Shown: piece after piece, positions 36,464-45,999 of the stretch
Layout: each line of letters starts with the position of its first letter
Numbering within the stretch: the first letter of the stretch is position 1
Source of the DNA: Massilia sp. PDC64
Lineage (GTDB): Bacteria; Pseudomonadota; Gammaproteobacteria; Burkholderiales; Burkholderiaceae_D
Assembly (NCBI RefSeq): GCF_900101265.1
Contig: NZ_FMZS01000002.1
Location: 558,001-622,000, forward strand
DNA: 64,000 nt
Direction: 5' to 3'
Notes under the pieces: model-generated
What the model was told of the DNA's origin: nothing
The model's database searches: none
The model's input: only the letters and a program-made list of their open reading frames with translations
Translations under genes and position numbers: made by a program

Positions 36464-38224
36464 TCAAGGACGGCGCACCAGGGGCAGGGTGCGCAAGGTG
36501 CGGCGTTCGTGCTCCTCGTCGTGCAGGGTGGCGGTCGCCTTGATCAGGTCGCTGCGGCTGACGACGCCCACCAGTTGCGCATGCCCCGTCTGCGCGACGA
36601 CCGGCAGCCGCTCGATGCCGTGCACGGCCAGGCGCGTGGCCACGGCGCGGCACGTTTCGCCGGGCAGCGCGACGAGGGGCGGATTGGCACCGAACAGGTC
36701 GCCGACCGGCATCGAAGGCGGATGGCCGTTCAGCGTGTCGCGCTCGACCATGCCGACGACGAGCCCGTCGCGCGTGACCGGGTAGCCGCGGTGCTTCTGG
36801 GCCGGGCCGAACTGCGCGGCCAGCACGTCGCCGATGGTGGCGCTGGCGTCGATGTGGTGCACGTCCGTCGTCATCACTTCCGCCACGCTGTGGCGCTCGA
36901 GCGGATCGATGCCGTACTCGCGGTAGATGTGATGGCCGCGGCGTGCGATCTTTTCCGTCAGGATCGAGCGGCCCATCGTCAGCACCGTGAAACCGTACGC
37001 GCCTGCGGCGGCGGCGAGCAGCGGCAGCAGGGCGTTGGCGTCGTGCGTCAGCTCGAACGCGAACACGACGGCCATCACGGGCGCGCGCATCATGCCGCCC
37101 AGGGTGGCGGCCATGAACACGAGCGGCCACAGCGCGGGATCGGCGCCCGGCAGGTAAGGGCCCAGCAGCGCGCCGAGGCCGGCGCCGAGCATGAGCAGCG
37201 GGGCCAGCACGCCGCCGGACGTGCCGGAGCCGAGCGCGATCAGCCAGATCACGAGTTTTACGGCGAGCAGCCCGACGATGGCGCTGACGACCATGTGATT
37301 GTGCAGCAAATCGCCGATGACGTCGTAGCCGACACCGAGCGCGCGCGGTTCGACATAGCCGCCGATGCCGACGGCGAGGCCGCCCAGCGCCGGCCACCAC
37401 ATCCAGTGGATGGGCAGGCGGTGGAAGCCGTCCTCGACGCGGTACAGCGCCGTCGACATCAGCCACGCGAGCGCACCGCACGCGATGCCGGCCAGCAGGC
37501 AGGAGAGGAGGGCAATGGGCGCGACGGGCGCCGTCTCCACGGGGAACAGCGCGCCGGCGCCGATCGCGAGCGGACGCAGGAAGCCCGCCACGGCGCATGC
37601 GGTCGCGACCGGCAGCAGGCTGCGCGGACGCAGTTCGAACAGCAGCAGTTCGACGGCCATCAGCACGGCGGCCACGGGCGTGCCGAACACGGCCGTCATG
37701 CCGGACACGGCGCCCGCGACGAGCAGCGATTTGCGCTCGCCGCCCGTCAGGTGGAAGTGCTGGGCGATCAGCGAGCCGATCGCGCCGCCCGTCATGATGA
37801 TCGGCCCCTCCGCGCCGAACGGGCCGCCGCTGCCGATGGCGATCCCCGACGACAGCGGTTTCAGCACGGCCACCTTCGGCGACATCGCGCTGCGCTTGAA
37901 CAGGATCGCCTCGATGGCCTCGGGAATGCCATGGCCGCGGATCGCCTCGGTGCCGTAGCGGGCGATCAGGCCGATGATCAGGCCGCCGACCACGGGGATG
38001 CCGATCATCCACGGGCCCAGCGTGTTGTCCGCGGGGGACAGCTCCGCGAACGAGAATTTTCCGTAGAAGAAAAGGTCCGTGAAGAACCGGATCATGGTCA
38101 GGAGGACGCGCGCGGCAACGGTGCTGAGCGCGCCGATGAACGCGGCGAGGGCGGCGATGCGCAGCAGGCGGACGTCGCCCGAGAAATCGCGCCGCGGTAG
38201 CGAAGGATGCGTGGCAGTTTTCAT
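36464..38224 (-). CDS. ClC-family chloride channel/transporter with CBS domains
   Basis: This 586-residue protein is a ClC anion channel or exchanger with about ten hydrophobic helices. The selectivity-filter motifs are GHGIP (97-101, normally GSGIP), GAEGP (137-141, normally GREGP) and the GTSGGVLAP stretch. Two CBS domains (about 430-565) close the protein, the nucleotide-responsive module of many ClCs. ATG 38224 lies 4 bases after the marR stop; a TTG at 38236 overlapping marR is the alternative. The gene is transcribed with marR. Confidence 0.92.
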   Translation of the reverse strand: MKTATHPSLPRRDFSGDVRLLRIAALAAFIGALSTVAARVLLTMIRFFTDLFFYGKFSFAELSPADNTLGPWMIGIPVVGGLIIGLIARYGTEAIRGHGIPEAIEAILFKRSAMSPKVAVLKPLSSGIAIGSGGPFGAEGPIIMTGGAIGSLIAQHFHLTGGERKSLLVAGAVSGMTAVFGTPVAAVLMAVELLLFELRPRSLLPVATACAVAGFLRPLAIGAGALFPVETAPVAPIALLSCLLAGIACGALAWLMSTALYRVEDGFHRLPIHWMWWPALGGLAVGIGGYVEPRALGVGYDVIGDLLHNHMVVSAIVGLLAVKLVIWLIALGSGTSGGVLAPLLMLGAGLGALLGPYLPGADPALWPLVFMAATLGGMMRAPVMAVVFAFELTHDANALLPLLAAAAGAYGFTVLTMGRSILTEKIARRGHHIYREYGIDPLERHSVAEVMTTDVHHIDASATIGDVLAAQFGPAQKHRGYPVTRDGLVVGMVERDTLNGHPPSMPVGDLFGANPPLVALPGETCRAVATRLAVHGIERLPVVAQTGHAQLVGVVSRSDLIKATATLHDEEHERRTLRTLPLVRRP

Positions 38225-38228
38225 TTTG

Positions 38229-38639
38229 TTATGCAAGATTGGGAACGGTAAAGACGCCCTGCAGGGCGCGCAGCTCGGCGCGGTGGACGGCGGCCAGCCG
38301 CGTCAACAGCGCTTCGCCCTTGGGCAGCAAGTGCACTTCCACGCGGCGCCGGTCCTCGGCATTCGTGCGGCGCGCGACCAGCTCGCCCGCCTCGCACCGC
38401 GTGACGAGGGCGACGACGCCGTGCTGCTTGGCCTGCAGGCGTTCGGCCAGCTCGCCGACGGTGGCCCATTCGCGTCCGGGAAAACCCTTGATGTGCAGGA
38501 GGAGCAGGTATTGCAGCGGCGTGATGCCTTCCTTCTGCACGGCGTTTTCGGAGAAGCGCTCGTAGCGCCGCATCTGGTAGCGGAATTCCGACAATGCGGC
38601 GAAATCCGTCTTGGACAGCGGGGGAGATTGGTCTTTCAC
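38229..38639 (-). CDS. MarR-family transcriptional regulator
   Basis: This 136-residue winged-helix regulator has the MarR pattern: ITPLQYLLLLHI, ATVGELAERLQAKQHGVVALVTRCE as recognition segment and RRRVEVHLLPKGEALL as the wing. The reading frame starts with GTG at 38639. It is co-transcribed with the ClC gene and divergent from the HPP-CBS gene, so it may control one or both; that is inference from arrangement. Confidence 0.88.
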   Translation of the reverse strand: MKDQSPPLSKTDFAALSEFRYQMRRYERFSENAVQKEGITPLQYLLLLHIKGFPGREWATVGELAERLQAKQHGVVALVTRCEAGELVARRTNAEDRRRVEVHLLPKGEALLTRLAAVHRAELRALQGVFTVPNLA

Positions 38640-38744
38640 AGGCTGGAACGTGCGTAGGCGTTGGCTTTGGGAACCAAATAATATATCATAACGTGATACA
38701 TTTTTGCGACGCTTGGCGTTGCCGCTTTTTTACAATCGACAGGA

Positions 38745-39935
38745 ATGATGCTGGAACACAGTCTGGAATGGTTGCGCTCGTTCGTACCGCAACCGAATAC
38801 GGTGCCGCGCGGAGAACGCATGCGCGCGGTGGCAGGGGCCCTCGTGGGGTTGTTCGTGACGGCGATCCTCAGCGACATGCTGACGAAGGGCTCAGGCATC
38901 GTGCCGCTGGCCCTCGTCGCGCCAATGGGCGCATCGGCCGTGTTGCTGTTCTGCGTGCCGGCCAGCCCGCTGGCCCAGCCGTGGTCGGTGATCGGAGGGA
39001 ATACGATTTCCGCGCTGATCGGCATCATCTGCGCCAAGAGCGTCGCCAACCCGGCGCTGGCCGCCCCGCTGGCCGGCGCTTGCGCGATCTTCGTGATGTT
39101 CCTGCTGCGCTGCCTGCACCCGCCCAGCGGTGCGGTGGCGCTGACGGCCGTCCTCGGCGGCCCGGCCATCCACGCGGCCGGCTTCAAGTTCGCGTTCCTG
39201 CCCGTATGCCTGAACTCCACGCTGATCGTGCTGGCGGCGCTCGTCTTCAACAACCTGACGGGCCGGCGCTACCCGCACAACCAGAAATCCGCGCTGCGCA
39301 CCGCGCAGCAGGCGGCGCACGCGACGCGCGACCCGGCCCCGATGGCGCGTCTGGGCTTCACGGCCGAGGACCTCGATGCCGTGCTGGCCCGCTACGGCCA
39401 GGTGCTGGACGTGAGCCGCGACGACCTGGAAGACATCCTGCTGCAGACGGAACAACGCGCCTACGCGCGCCGCTTCGGCACGGTGAACTGCGGCGCGATC
39501 ATGTCGAAGGACGTCGTGACGGCCACCCCGGACATGCCGCTGGCCGAAGCGTGGCGCCTGCTGCGCCACCACAACCTGCACGCGCTGCCGGTGCTGGACT
39601 CTTCGCATCGCGTGGCCGGCATCATCGGGCAGGGCGATTTCCTGCACCACGCGGGGCTGGACGATTACCAGACGGTGGGCGAACGCCTGCGCGGCCTGTT
39701 TGCCCACGTGCTGGGCGTGCGGCCGGAGCGGGCGGCGACGGTGGGGGAGTTGATGTCGACGAAGGTGGCCGTCGTCGACAGGAACGAACCGATCGCGACG
39801 CTCGTGCCGCTGATGAGCAACGGCGGCCTGCACCACATTCCCGTGGTGGACGAGCGGGCGGTGTTCCTCGGGGTCGTCAGCCAGTCGGACCTGCTGGCGG
39901 CGTTGTTCGAAAGCCGCCTCGCCGAAGCGGCTTGA
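38745..39935 (+). CDS. HPP-family membrane protein with paired CBS domains
   Basis: This 396-residue protein has an N-terminal HPP domain with four or five membrane helices and the signature CLHPPSGAVALTA, then a linker and two CBS domains (about 245-390: AIMSKDVVTATP, LMSTKVAVVD). HPP proteins are linked to nitrite or anion transport in plants and cyanobacteria; the CBS pair suggests nucleotide control. The start is the first of two adjacent ATGs. It is divergent from marR-ClC, giving two CBS-bearing membrane proteins side by side. Confidence 0.88.
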   Translation: MMLEHSLEWLRSFVPQPNTVPRGERMRAVAGALVGLFVTAILSDMLTKGSGIVPLALVAPMGASAVLLFCVPASPLAQPWSVIGGNTISALIGIICAKSVANPALAAPLAGACAIFVMFLLRCLHPPSGAVALTAVLGGPAIHAAGFKFAFLPVCLNSTLIVLAALVFNNLTGRRYPHNQKSALRTAQQAAHATRDPAPMARLGFTAEDLDAVLARYGQVLDVSRDDLEDILLQTEQRAYARRFGTVNCGAIMSKDVVTATPDMPLAEAWRLLRHHNLHALPVLDSSHRVAGIIGQGDFLHHAGLDDYQTVGERLRGLFAHVLGVRPERAATVGELMSTKVAVVDRNEPIATLVPLMSNGGLHHIPVVDERAVFLGVVSQSDLLAALFESRLAEAA

Positions 39936-39944
39936 CGGCAGGGG

Positions 39945-40634
39945 TCAGTCCTGGCTGGCCCCGCAGCACTTCTTGTATTTCTTGCCGCTGCCGCAAGGGC
40001 AGTCGTCGTTGCGGCCGACCTTGGGCTCGTCGCGGCGCACCGTCTCGACGGCAGCCTTGCGGCGCGGCAGCCAGAAGCGGTGGATGCCGGGCAGGTTGGC
40101 CTCGATCTCCAGCGCCAGCTTGTGCGCTTTCTTCGGGTCTTCCACCTCGGCCAGCTCGCTTTCCTCGATCTCGTCGGCGCCCAGCAGGTAGATCGGGCGC
40201 ATCAGCGGGGCCGCTTCGGAATCCCAGATCTCGTTCCACGAGCCGGGTCGCAGTTCCATGCCTTCCCAGAACCCCCAGCACCACGCCTCGGCGTCGATCA
40301 GCGTCTCGCCGCCGATGTCGTGCTCGACGTACAGCGGCTCGAATTCCTTCGGCGCGACCTCGAAGGTGACGAGCACTTCGTTCATGAAGCGCATGATCAG
40401 GTTGACGATGCGTTCTTCTTCCTTCGGGTTCTTCCATTTGGGCACGGCGCCTTCTTCGCCCCACACGCGCGGCAGCCATTCGGCCGGCATGATGGTTTCC
40501 GGACCGATCGCGATGGCGGTCAGGTAGCCGTGCAGCGTGTCCATCGTCATCGCGTCGTCGGAGCAGCGATCGGACAGGAGGAAGTTGTCGAGGTCGTCGA
40601 ATTCTTTTTCGGTGAGGGGCTGGTCGAGTTGCAT
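39945..40634 (-). CDS. UPF0149/YecA-like protein with SEC-C zinc motif
   Basis: This 229-residue protein has the UPF0149 (YgfB/YecA) helical domain with [25 protein letters not shown] and [12 protein letters not shown], and a C-terminal SEC-C zinc finger [13 protein letters not shown] (212-224), as found at the end of SecA. Function is unknown; relatives may associate with ribosomes or SecA. ATG 40634 has an AAGGAA site upstream, while the ATG at 40652 overlaps that site and is less likely. It is divergent from srkA. Confidence 0.88.
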   Translation of the reverse strand: MQLDQPLTEKEFDDLDNFLLSDRCSDDAMTMDTLHGYLTAIAIGPETIMPAEWLPRVWGEEGAVPKWKNPKEEERIVNLIMRFMNEVLVTFEVAPKEFEPLYVEHDIGGETLIDAEAWCWGFWEGMELRPGSWNEIWDSEAAPLMRPIYLLGADEIEESELAEVEDPKKAHKLALEIEANLPGIHRFWLPRRKAAVETVRRDEPKVGRNDDCPCGSGKKYKKCCGASQD

Positions 40635-40710
40635 TGTTGCGGTTCCTTGCATTGAAGGCGCCAGTGTAACGCTTCCGCCCTCCGGCCGGCGAAAACCTTA
40701 CAATGGCAGG

Positions 40711-41712
40711 ATGGATAATCCCTCCGACAACACCTCGAATCACCCCTTTTCCCGGCTCGATCCGGCGATGGTGCTGGACGCCGTCGACAGCGTCGGCCTG
40801 CGCGGCGACGGCCGCCTGCTCGCGCTGAACAGCTACGAAAACCGCGTGTACCGCGTCGGCCGCGAAGAAGGCCAGCCCGTCGTCGTCAAGTTCTACCGGC
40901 CCGGGCGCTGGAGCGACGCCGCCATCCTCGAAGAGCACGCGTTCGTGCAGGAGCTGGCCGACCAGGAAGTCCCCGTCGTGCCCGCCCGCGTCCTCGAGGG
41001 CCGGACCCTGCACGAACACGGCGGTTTCCGCTTCGCCGTGTTCCCCAGCCGCGGCGGCCGCGCGCCGGAGCTGTCCGACCCGTCCACGCTGGAATGGATC
41101 GGCCGCTTCATCGGCCGCATCCACGCGGTGGGCGCCGTGAAACCGTTCGCGGAGCGCCCCCGGCTCGACCTCGACACGTTCGGCAGGGAGCCCCGTGCCT
41201 GGCTGATCGGCCACGGTTTCATTCCGCCGGAATTGCTGACGGCCTATACGAGCGTGCTGGACCAGGCGCTGGACGGCGTCGCCCGCTGTTACGACCGCGC
41301 CGGCGAACTGTCGCTGCTGCGCCTGCACGGCGATTGCCACGCCGGCAACGTGCTGTGGACGGGCGACGGTCCCCACTTCGTCGACTTCGACGACAGCCGC
41401 ATGGGCCCGGCCGTGCAAGACCTGTGGATGCTGCTGTCGGGCGAGCGCCACGAGATGGTGCGGCAGTTGTCCGACGTGCTGGCCGGCTACGAGGATTTTT
41501 GTGAATTCGATCCGCGCCAGCTGTACCTCGTCGAAGCGCTGCGCACCTTGCGGCTCATTCACTACTCGGCGTGGCTGGCAATGCGCTGGGACGATCCGGC
41601 GTTCCCCGCGGCATTTCCCTGGTTTAATACCCAGCGCTACTGGCAGGATCGCATCCTCGAATTGCGCGAGCAGGTGGCGCTGATGGATGAGCCGCCCTTG
41701 TTCCCCGTCTAA
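40711..41712 (+). CDS. srkA: Stress response serine/threonine kinase SrkA (RdoA/YihE)
   Basis: This 333-residue APH/choline-kinase-fold protein matches the SrkA family, cytoplasmic kinases that protect E. coli under envelope stress. Motifs are VVVKFYRPGRW (ATP-binding Lys), HGDCHAGNVLW (catalytic loop Asp and Asn) and FVDFDDSRMGPAVQDLWMLL (metal-binding Asp). The start at 40711 begins MDNPSDN; the longer frame runs antisense through the SEC-C gene and is rejected. Confidence 0.93.
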   Translation: MDNPSDNTSNHPFSRLDPAMVLDAVDSVGLRGDGRLLALNSYENRVYRVGREEGQPVVVKFYRPGRWSDAAILEEHAFVQELADQEVPVVPARVLEGRTLHEHGGFRFAVFPSRGGRAPELSDPSTLEWIGRFIGRIHAVGAVKPFAERPRLDLDTFGREPRAWLIGHGFIPPELLTAYTSVLDQALDGVARCYDRAGELSLLRLHGDCHAGNVLWTGDGPHFVDFDDSRMGPAVQDLWMLLSGERHEMVRQLSDVLAGYEDFCEFDPRQLYLVEALRTLRLIHYSAWLAMRWDDPAFPAAFPWFNTQRYWQDRILELREQVALMDEPPLFPV

Positions 41713-41781
41713 CGCCGGAATTGACGGTGGTTTACGATTCAGCTCGGCGTGACATGAAACAGAACCATGTCGCATAATTAA

Positions 41782-41805
41782 GTGCGGACCCGCCTGGGCC
41801 CGCAC
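41782..41805 (+). repeat. Inverted repeat in the leader of the coiled-coil gene
   Basis: The arms GTGCGG (41782-41787) and CCGCAC (41800-41805) enclose a further CCC/GGG pair, and the hairpin ends 20 bases before the start of the 842-residue gene. No T-run follows, so it is more likely leader structure or the srkA 3' end than an intrinsic terminator. Confidence 0.45.
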
Positions 41806-41824
41806 GCCACCTGACGAGCCACCC

Positions 41825-44353
41825 ATGACCGACGCCGACCGCACCGATCCATCCGCACAGAAAGACGACGCCGATTTCACGATCGACCTGATGCCCGCCG
41901 CGCAAGACCACGCGGCGCCGCAGGTCGAGCCGCAGCGCGAGCATCTGGAACAGCGCGCGATCAAGGAAGGCATCGCGCGCGTGGAAGCGGAAGCGAAGGC
42001 GGCCGTGGCGGCCGAGAACCGCGCCCACGCGGAAGCCCGCGCGCGCAGCCTTGCCGAGGAACGCGCCGCGATCGACGCCGAAGCGGCGGCCGCGGCCCTC
42101 GCGAACGCGCAGGCGTCGGAAGAGGCGATCGAGGCGAACCGCGACCGCATCGAGACCTTGCGCGCAGCCGCCAAGGCCGCCGCCGAGCGCCTGGAAGCGA
42201 TCCGCCAGGAGACGGCCGAGCTGCGCGCCCGCGTCGAATCCGACACGCAGATCCGCCTCGCGGCGGAAGCCCGTGCCCGCGCCGAGGAAGATGCCCGCAA
42301 GCGCGCGGCGGAACAGGCGCGCATCGACGCCGAGATCGCGGCCCGCGCCCAGCGCGATGCCGACGATCTCGCCATCCAGGCCGAGCAGGCGCGCCTGCAG
42401 GCGGCCGAACGCGTGGCGGCCGTGCACGCGGCGCGCGAGGAAGTGCATCACAGCGCCAGCGCCGACGCCCGCGTGGCGATTCTCGCGCGCGAACGCGAAC
42501 GGGCGGAGCGGGCCGCGCGCCAGACGTCGGAAAAGCTGGCGCAGGCCGAGGCGGAAGCGCTGGAACTCGCGCAGCAGCGCGAACGGGCGGACCAGGTGGC
42601 GCTCGCCTCCGCGTTCGCGCGCGCGGCCGCGGAAGCGCGCGCGCTCGAGGAAGCCCGCGCCCTCGCGCACATCGAGCAGGAACGGGAAGCCATCGCGCTG
42701 GCCCAGGTGGAATCCGAGCGCACGGCCGCGCAGTCGCTGCGCATGCGCCTGCAGACGGAAAAGGAATTGCGCGACGCCGCCATCCACCGCGAACGCCTGG
42801 AACAGATGGCGGCCGATGCCGCCGCCGCCCGGCGCGAAGCGGAGGCTCGCATCATCGCCGCGACCGAAGCCCGCATCGAAGCCGACCGCAAGCTGCGCGA
42901 CGTGGCCCTGGCCCGCGCCGCGGCGGAAGAGGAAGAGTCCCAGCAAAGCCAGGCCCGCCTGGACGCCGAGCGCGAGGCGACCGAACAGGCGCGCCTGCGG
43001 ATGGAAGCGGACCGCGTGGCGCAGGAAGCGGCGCAGCGCGATCTGGAGACCCAGCAGCGCGAGCGCCGGCTGGCCGAGGAGCGCGCCGCCCTGAGCGAAG
43101 CGGCCGCTGCCGCGCGCGCCGCGCAGAACGCGGCGGCGGAAGCCGAACTGGCCGCGGAGGCGCAGCGGGTCGAACACGAGCGCGAAGCGGCGCGGCTGGC
43201 CGGGGAGCGCGCCGCGCAGGCGCAGGCATTGGCCGAGGCCGAGCAGGCACGTATGCAGGCCGAGCAGGAGGCGCTGGCGCGCCAGCAGGCCCGTATCGAG
43301 GCGGAACGTGCGCTGGCCACCGCGGCCGAAGCCCGCGCCGCCGCGGAGCAGGAGCAAACGATTCAACTGGCCGAGCGGCTCGAAGCCCAGCAGCGCGAGA
43401 TCGCCGCGTTGCGCGCCGAAACGGAAGCGCGCTTCGCCGCGGCCGAACAGGAACATGCCACCCGGCTGCAGGCCCAGCGCGACGCGTTGGCCGCGCAGCA
43501 GGCCGAATTCGACGCGCGCCGCGTCGCCGCCGAACAGGAGCACGCGGCCTTGCTGGCCGCGCAGGCCGGGAGCGAGCAGCGCGCCGCCGCCGAGCGCCAG
43601 GCCGCGCTCGATGCCCAGCGCGCGATCGCGGAACATGCGGCACGCCAGGCCGAACACGAGCAGGCGATCGCCGACGCCCAGCGCGAACAGGCCGCACGTG
43701 CGGCCGAACTGGCGCAGGCGCAGGCCGACCGCGCCGCCCACGAACGCCGCCAGCAGGCGTTGACGGAGGAATTGCTGGCGGCCGAACGTGCGGCCGCCGA
43801 TGCCGCGCACGACGCCTTGCTGCTGCTGGAACAAAAGCTGTCGTCGCAACAGCAGCAGACGGCCGCCGATGTGCGTGCCAACGAAGCGGCGGCGGCCCGC
43901 ATGGCGTCCGAGCGTGCCGCGGTGGCGGCGGCCGAGGCCCGCGCTGCCGCCGAAGCGGAGCGTGCGCAGCTGGCGAAGATGCGCGAAGCGGCCGAGCAGG
44001 CCGCGGCCCAGGCCGCGATCGACAAACGCGACGCCCAGCGCGCGCTGCTGGCCAACGCCCAGCTGGCGGCCGAAATGCAGCGCAAGACGGCGCTCGCCAC
44101 GCAGGAAATGGCCGAGGCGAAGAAGCGCCTCGTGGAACTGGAATCCGTCCGCCAGGAAGAGCAGGTGGCGGAACTGGCCGCGCTGCGCGAACAGATCGAG
44201 GCGCGCCAGGCCGAAGCCAAGCAGCGCGCCGAATCGGAAGACCTCGCGCGCGAGGTGCTGGGCCGGTTCTCGCAGCAGCCGTCCAAGGTGCAGGCGGCAA
44301 TGCGGCTTGCGGATGCGGTGGCCAAGCAGCGCGCCGACCGCGATCACGAGTGA
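41825..44353 (+). CDS. Very long Ala/Glu/Arg-rich coiled-coil protein of unknown function
   Basis: This 842-residue protein is, apart from about 40 N-terminal residues (acidic, with DADFTIDLMPAAQDH) and about 40 C-terminal residues (AREVLGRFSQQPS, AMRLADAVAKQ), a continuous alpha-helical coiled coil. It is dominated by Ala, Glu, Arg and Gln with no Cys, few aromatics and almost no Pro. There is no signal peptide or membrane segment, so it should be cytoplasmic and could form a filament or scaffold more than 100 nm long. I recognise no family; resemblance to TolA- or IF-like proteins is compositional only. The third-codon GC pattern is clean over the whole length. It stands alone between srkA and a convergent halogenase gene. 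Confidence 0.85.
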   Translation: MTDADRTDPSAQKDDADFTIDLMPAAQDHAAPQVEPQREHLEQRAIKEGIARVEAEAKAAVAAENRAHAEARARSLAEERAAIDAEAAAAALANAQASEEAIEANRDRIETLRAAAKAAAERLEAIRQETAELRARVESDTQIRLAAEARARAEEDARKRAAEQARIDAEIAARAQRDADDLAIQAEQARLQAAERVAAVHAAREEVHHSASADARVAILARERERAERAARQTSEKLAQAEAEALELAQQRERADQVALASAFARAAAEARALEEARALAHIEQEREAIALAQVESERTAAQSLRMRLQTEKELRDAAIHRERLEQMAADAAAARREAEARIIAATEARIEADRKLRDVALARAAAEEEESQQSQARLDAEREATEQARLRMEADRVAQEAAQRDLETQQRERRLAEERAALSEAAAAARAAQNAAAEAELAAEAQRVEHEREAARLAGERAAQAQALAEAEQARMQAEQEALARQQARIEAERALATAAEARAAAEQEQTIQLAERLEAQQREIAALRAETEARFAAAEQEHATRLQAQRDALAAQQAEFDARRVAAEQEHAALLAAQAGSEQRAAAERQAALDAQRAIAEHAARQAEHEQAIADAQREQAARAAELAQAQADRAAHERRQQALTEELLAAERAAADAAHDALLLLEQKLSSQQQQTAADVRANEAAAARMASERAAVAAAEARAAAEAERAQLAKMREAAEQAAAQAAIDKRDAQRALLANAQLAAEMQRKTALATQEMAEAKKRLVELESVRQEEQVAELAALREQIEARQAEAKQRAESEDLAREVLGRFSQQPSKVQAAMRLADAVAKQRADRDHE

Positions 44354-44364
44354 ACGGCGGGCGG

Positions 44365-45888
44365 TTACGCCGCCTTGCCCACCATCGGCGCCTTCGCGTT
44401 CTTCTCCAGGTACGCGCTGTGTGACGGCATCTTCGCCACCGTCTGCGCGATGAGGTCGCGCAGACCGGCAAAGTGCCCGTGCAGCTGGCGCATGTCGACG
44501 TCGTCCACGAACGGATCGTAGCGCTTCGGCTCGACGCCCAGGCCGACCAGCATCGAGACGAACGAGGGGAGCAGGAAACTGTCGCGGTCGAGGATCGCGA
44601 CGCGGCCCGTCTCGCGGAACAGTTCGATCTGGTGCGCGAGCGAATCGGGGATGCGCATGTTCGCGCAATAGCGCCAGAATTCCGTGTCGTCGCGCTTCGT
44701 CAGCTTGTAGTGCATGACGATGAAGTCGCGGATCGACTCGTAGCGGCTGCCGATGATGCGGTTGAATTCGTCCGCCAGCTCGGGACGGAAGTCGCGGTCC
44801 GGGAATTGTTCGATCAGGGTGCCGACGGCCGTTTCGATCAGGCTGATGCTGGTCGACTCCAGCGGTTCGACGAAGCCGGCCGACAGTCCGATCGCCACGA
44901 CGTTCTTGACCCAGGATTTCTTGCGCTTGCCGGTGACGAAGCGCAGCTGGCGCGGCTCGTCCAGTGCCGCGCCGTCGAGGCCGTCGAGCAGGTCCTGGCG
45001 CGCCTTGTCGTCCGTCGTGAACGCATTGCTGTATACGTGGCCGTTGCCGGTGCGGTGCTGCAGCGGGATGCGCCACAGCCAGCCCGCGCCCTTGGCCGTC
45101 GAACGGGTGTAGGGCGTCAGCGGTTCGACGCGCGCGCACGGGACGGCGAGGGCGCTGTTGCAGGGCAGGTGCTCGCTCCAGTCCTCGTAGCCGGCCTGCA
45201 GCGCGCCTTCGATCAGCAGGCCGCGGAAGCCCGAGCAGTCGATGAACAGGTCGGCGTCGAGCGTGCGGCCATCGGCCAGGCGCACGGCCGTGACGAAGCC
45301 CGTCTCCGGATGCTGGTCGACGCTGGTGATCGTGCCTTCGACGCGCTTTGCGCCGCGCGCCAGCGCGTAATCGCGCAGGTAGGCGGCGTACAGGCCGGCG
45401 TCGAAGTGGTAGCCGAACGAGTAGGCGTCCGTGACGCCCGGCTGGGTGTCGTTCGGCATCGTGAATTTGTTTTCGCGCGCCATGACCGACGCCATCGACC
45501 AGTTTTCCATGGCCGGCATCCGGTCGAACGTGCGCGCGAGGCGCAGCCAGTAATGGTGCGGCTGGATCCCGTTGAGGGCGGGACCGAAGTCGCCGAAACC
45601 GTGGAAGAAGCGGTTGCCGACGTGGCCCCAATCCTTGAATTCGATGCCGAGCTTGAAGCTGGCCTGCGTCTTCTTGATGAAGTCCGCGTGGTCCAGCTGG
45701 AGGGCCGCGTTATAGAAGCGGATCGTCGGCAAGGTCGCTTCGCCCACCCCGATGGTGCCGATGTCCGGCGATTCCACCAGCACGATGTCGCAGCGCCGGC
45801 CCATGCGCAGGGCCAGCGGCGCCGCGGCCATCCAGCCGGCCGTGCCGCCGCCCACGATGACGATTTTGCGGATGGGGTTTTGTTGCAT
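44365..45888 (-). CDS. Flavin-dependent tryptophan halogenase family protein
   Basis: This 507-residue protein matches FADH2-dependent halogenases of the PrnA/RebH family over its full length. It has the FAD motif GGGTAGW (13-19), the catalytic Lys79 in SFKLGIEF, the halogenase signature WLWRIP (270-275) and the Glu344 in EPLESTSI that corresponds to the second catalytic residue of PrnA. In PrnA these residues direct hypohalous acid onto the indole ring. The flavin reductase partner is not encoded nearby, nor are biosynthetic or transport genes. Homologues are common as family-level genes in proteobacteria, and their true substrate is often unknown. Confidence 0.9.
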   Translation of the reverse strand: MQQNPIRKIVIVGGGTAGWMAAAPLALRMGRRCDIVLVESPDIGTIGVGEATLPTIRFYNAALQLDHADFIKKTQASFKLGIEFKDWGHVGNRFFHGFGDFGPALNGIQPHHYWLRLARTFDRMPAMENWSMASVMARENKFTMPNDTQPGVTDAYSFGYHFDAGLYAAYLRDYALARGAKRVEGTITSVDQHPETGFVTAVRLADGRTLDADLFIDCSGFRGLLIEGALQAGYEDWSEHLPCNSALAVPCARVEPLTPYTRSTAKGAGWLWRIPLQHRTGNGHVYSNAFTTDDKARQDLLDGLDGAALDEPRQLRFVTGKRKKSWVKNVVAIGLSAGFVEPLESTSISLIETAVGTLIEQFPDRDFRPELADEFNRIIGSRYESIRDFIVMHYKLTKRDDTEFWRYCANMRIPDSLAHQIELFRETGRVAILDRDSFLLPSFVSMLVGLGVEPKRYDPFVDDVDMRQLHGHFAGLRDLIAQTVAKMPSHSAYLEKNAKAPMVGKAA

Positions 45889-45999
45889 GATGTCTCCTGT
45901 TGTATTGCTTGCTCAGGAGAGTGTAGGGCAGGGGCCAGCGGGCGGCAACAGAAATGTTTGCGTATAACATTTCTTTAACAAAAGCCACGCAACAACGCG

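Noticed and set aside
41732..45631. A 1299-codon minus-strand frame under the coiled-coil gene
   Set aside because: Its repetitive Arg/Leu/Phe/Gly content is the complement of the Ala/Glu-rich coding strand.
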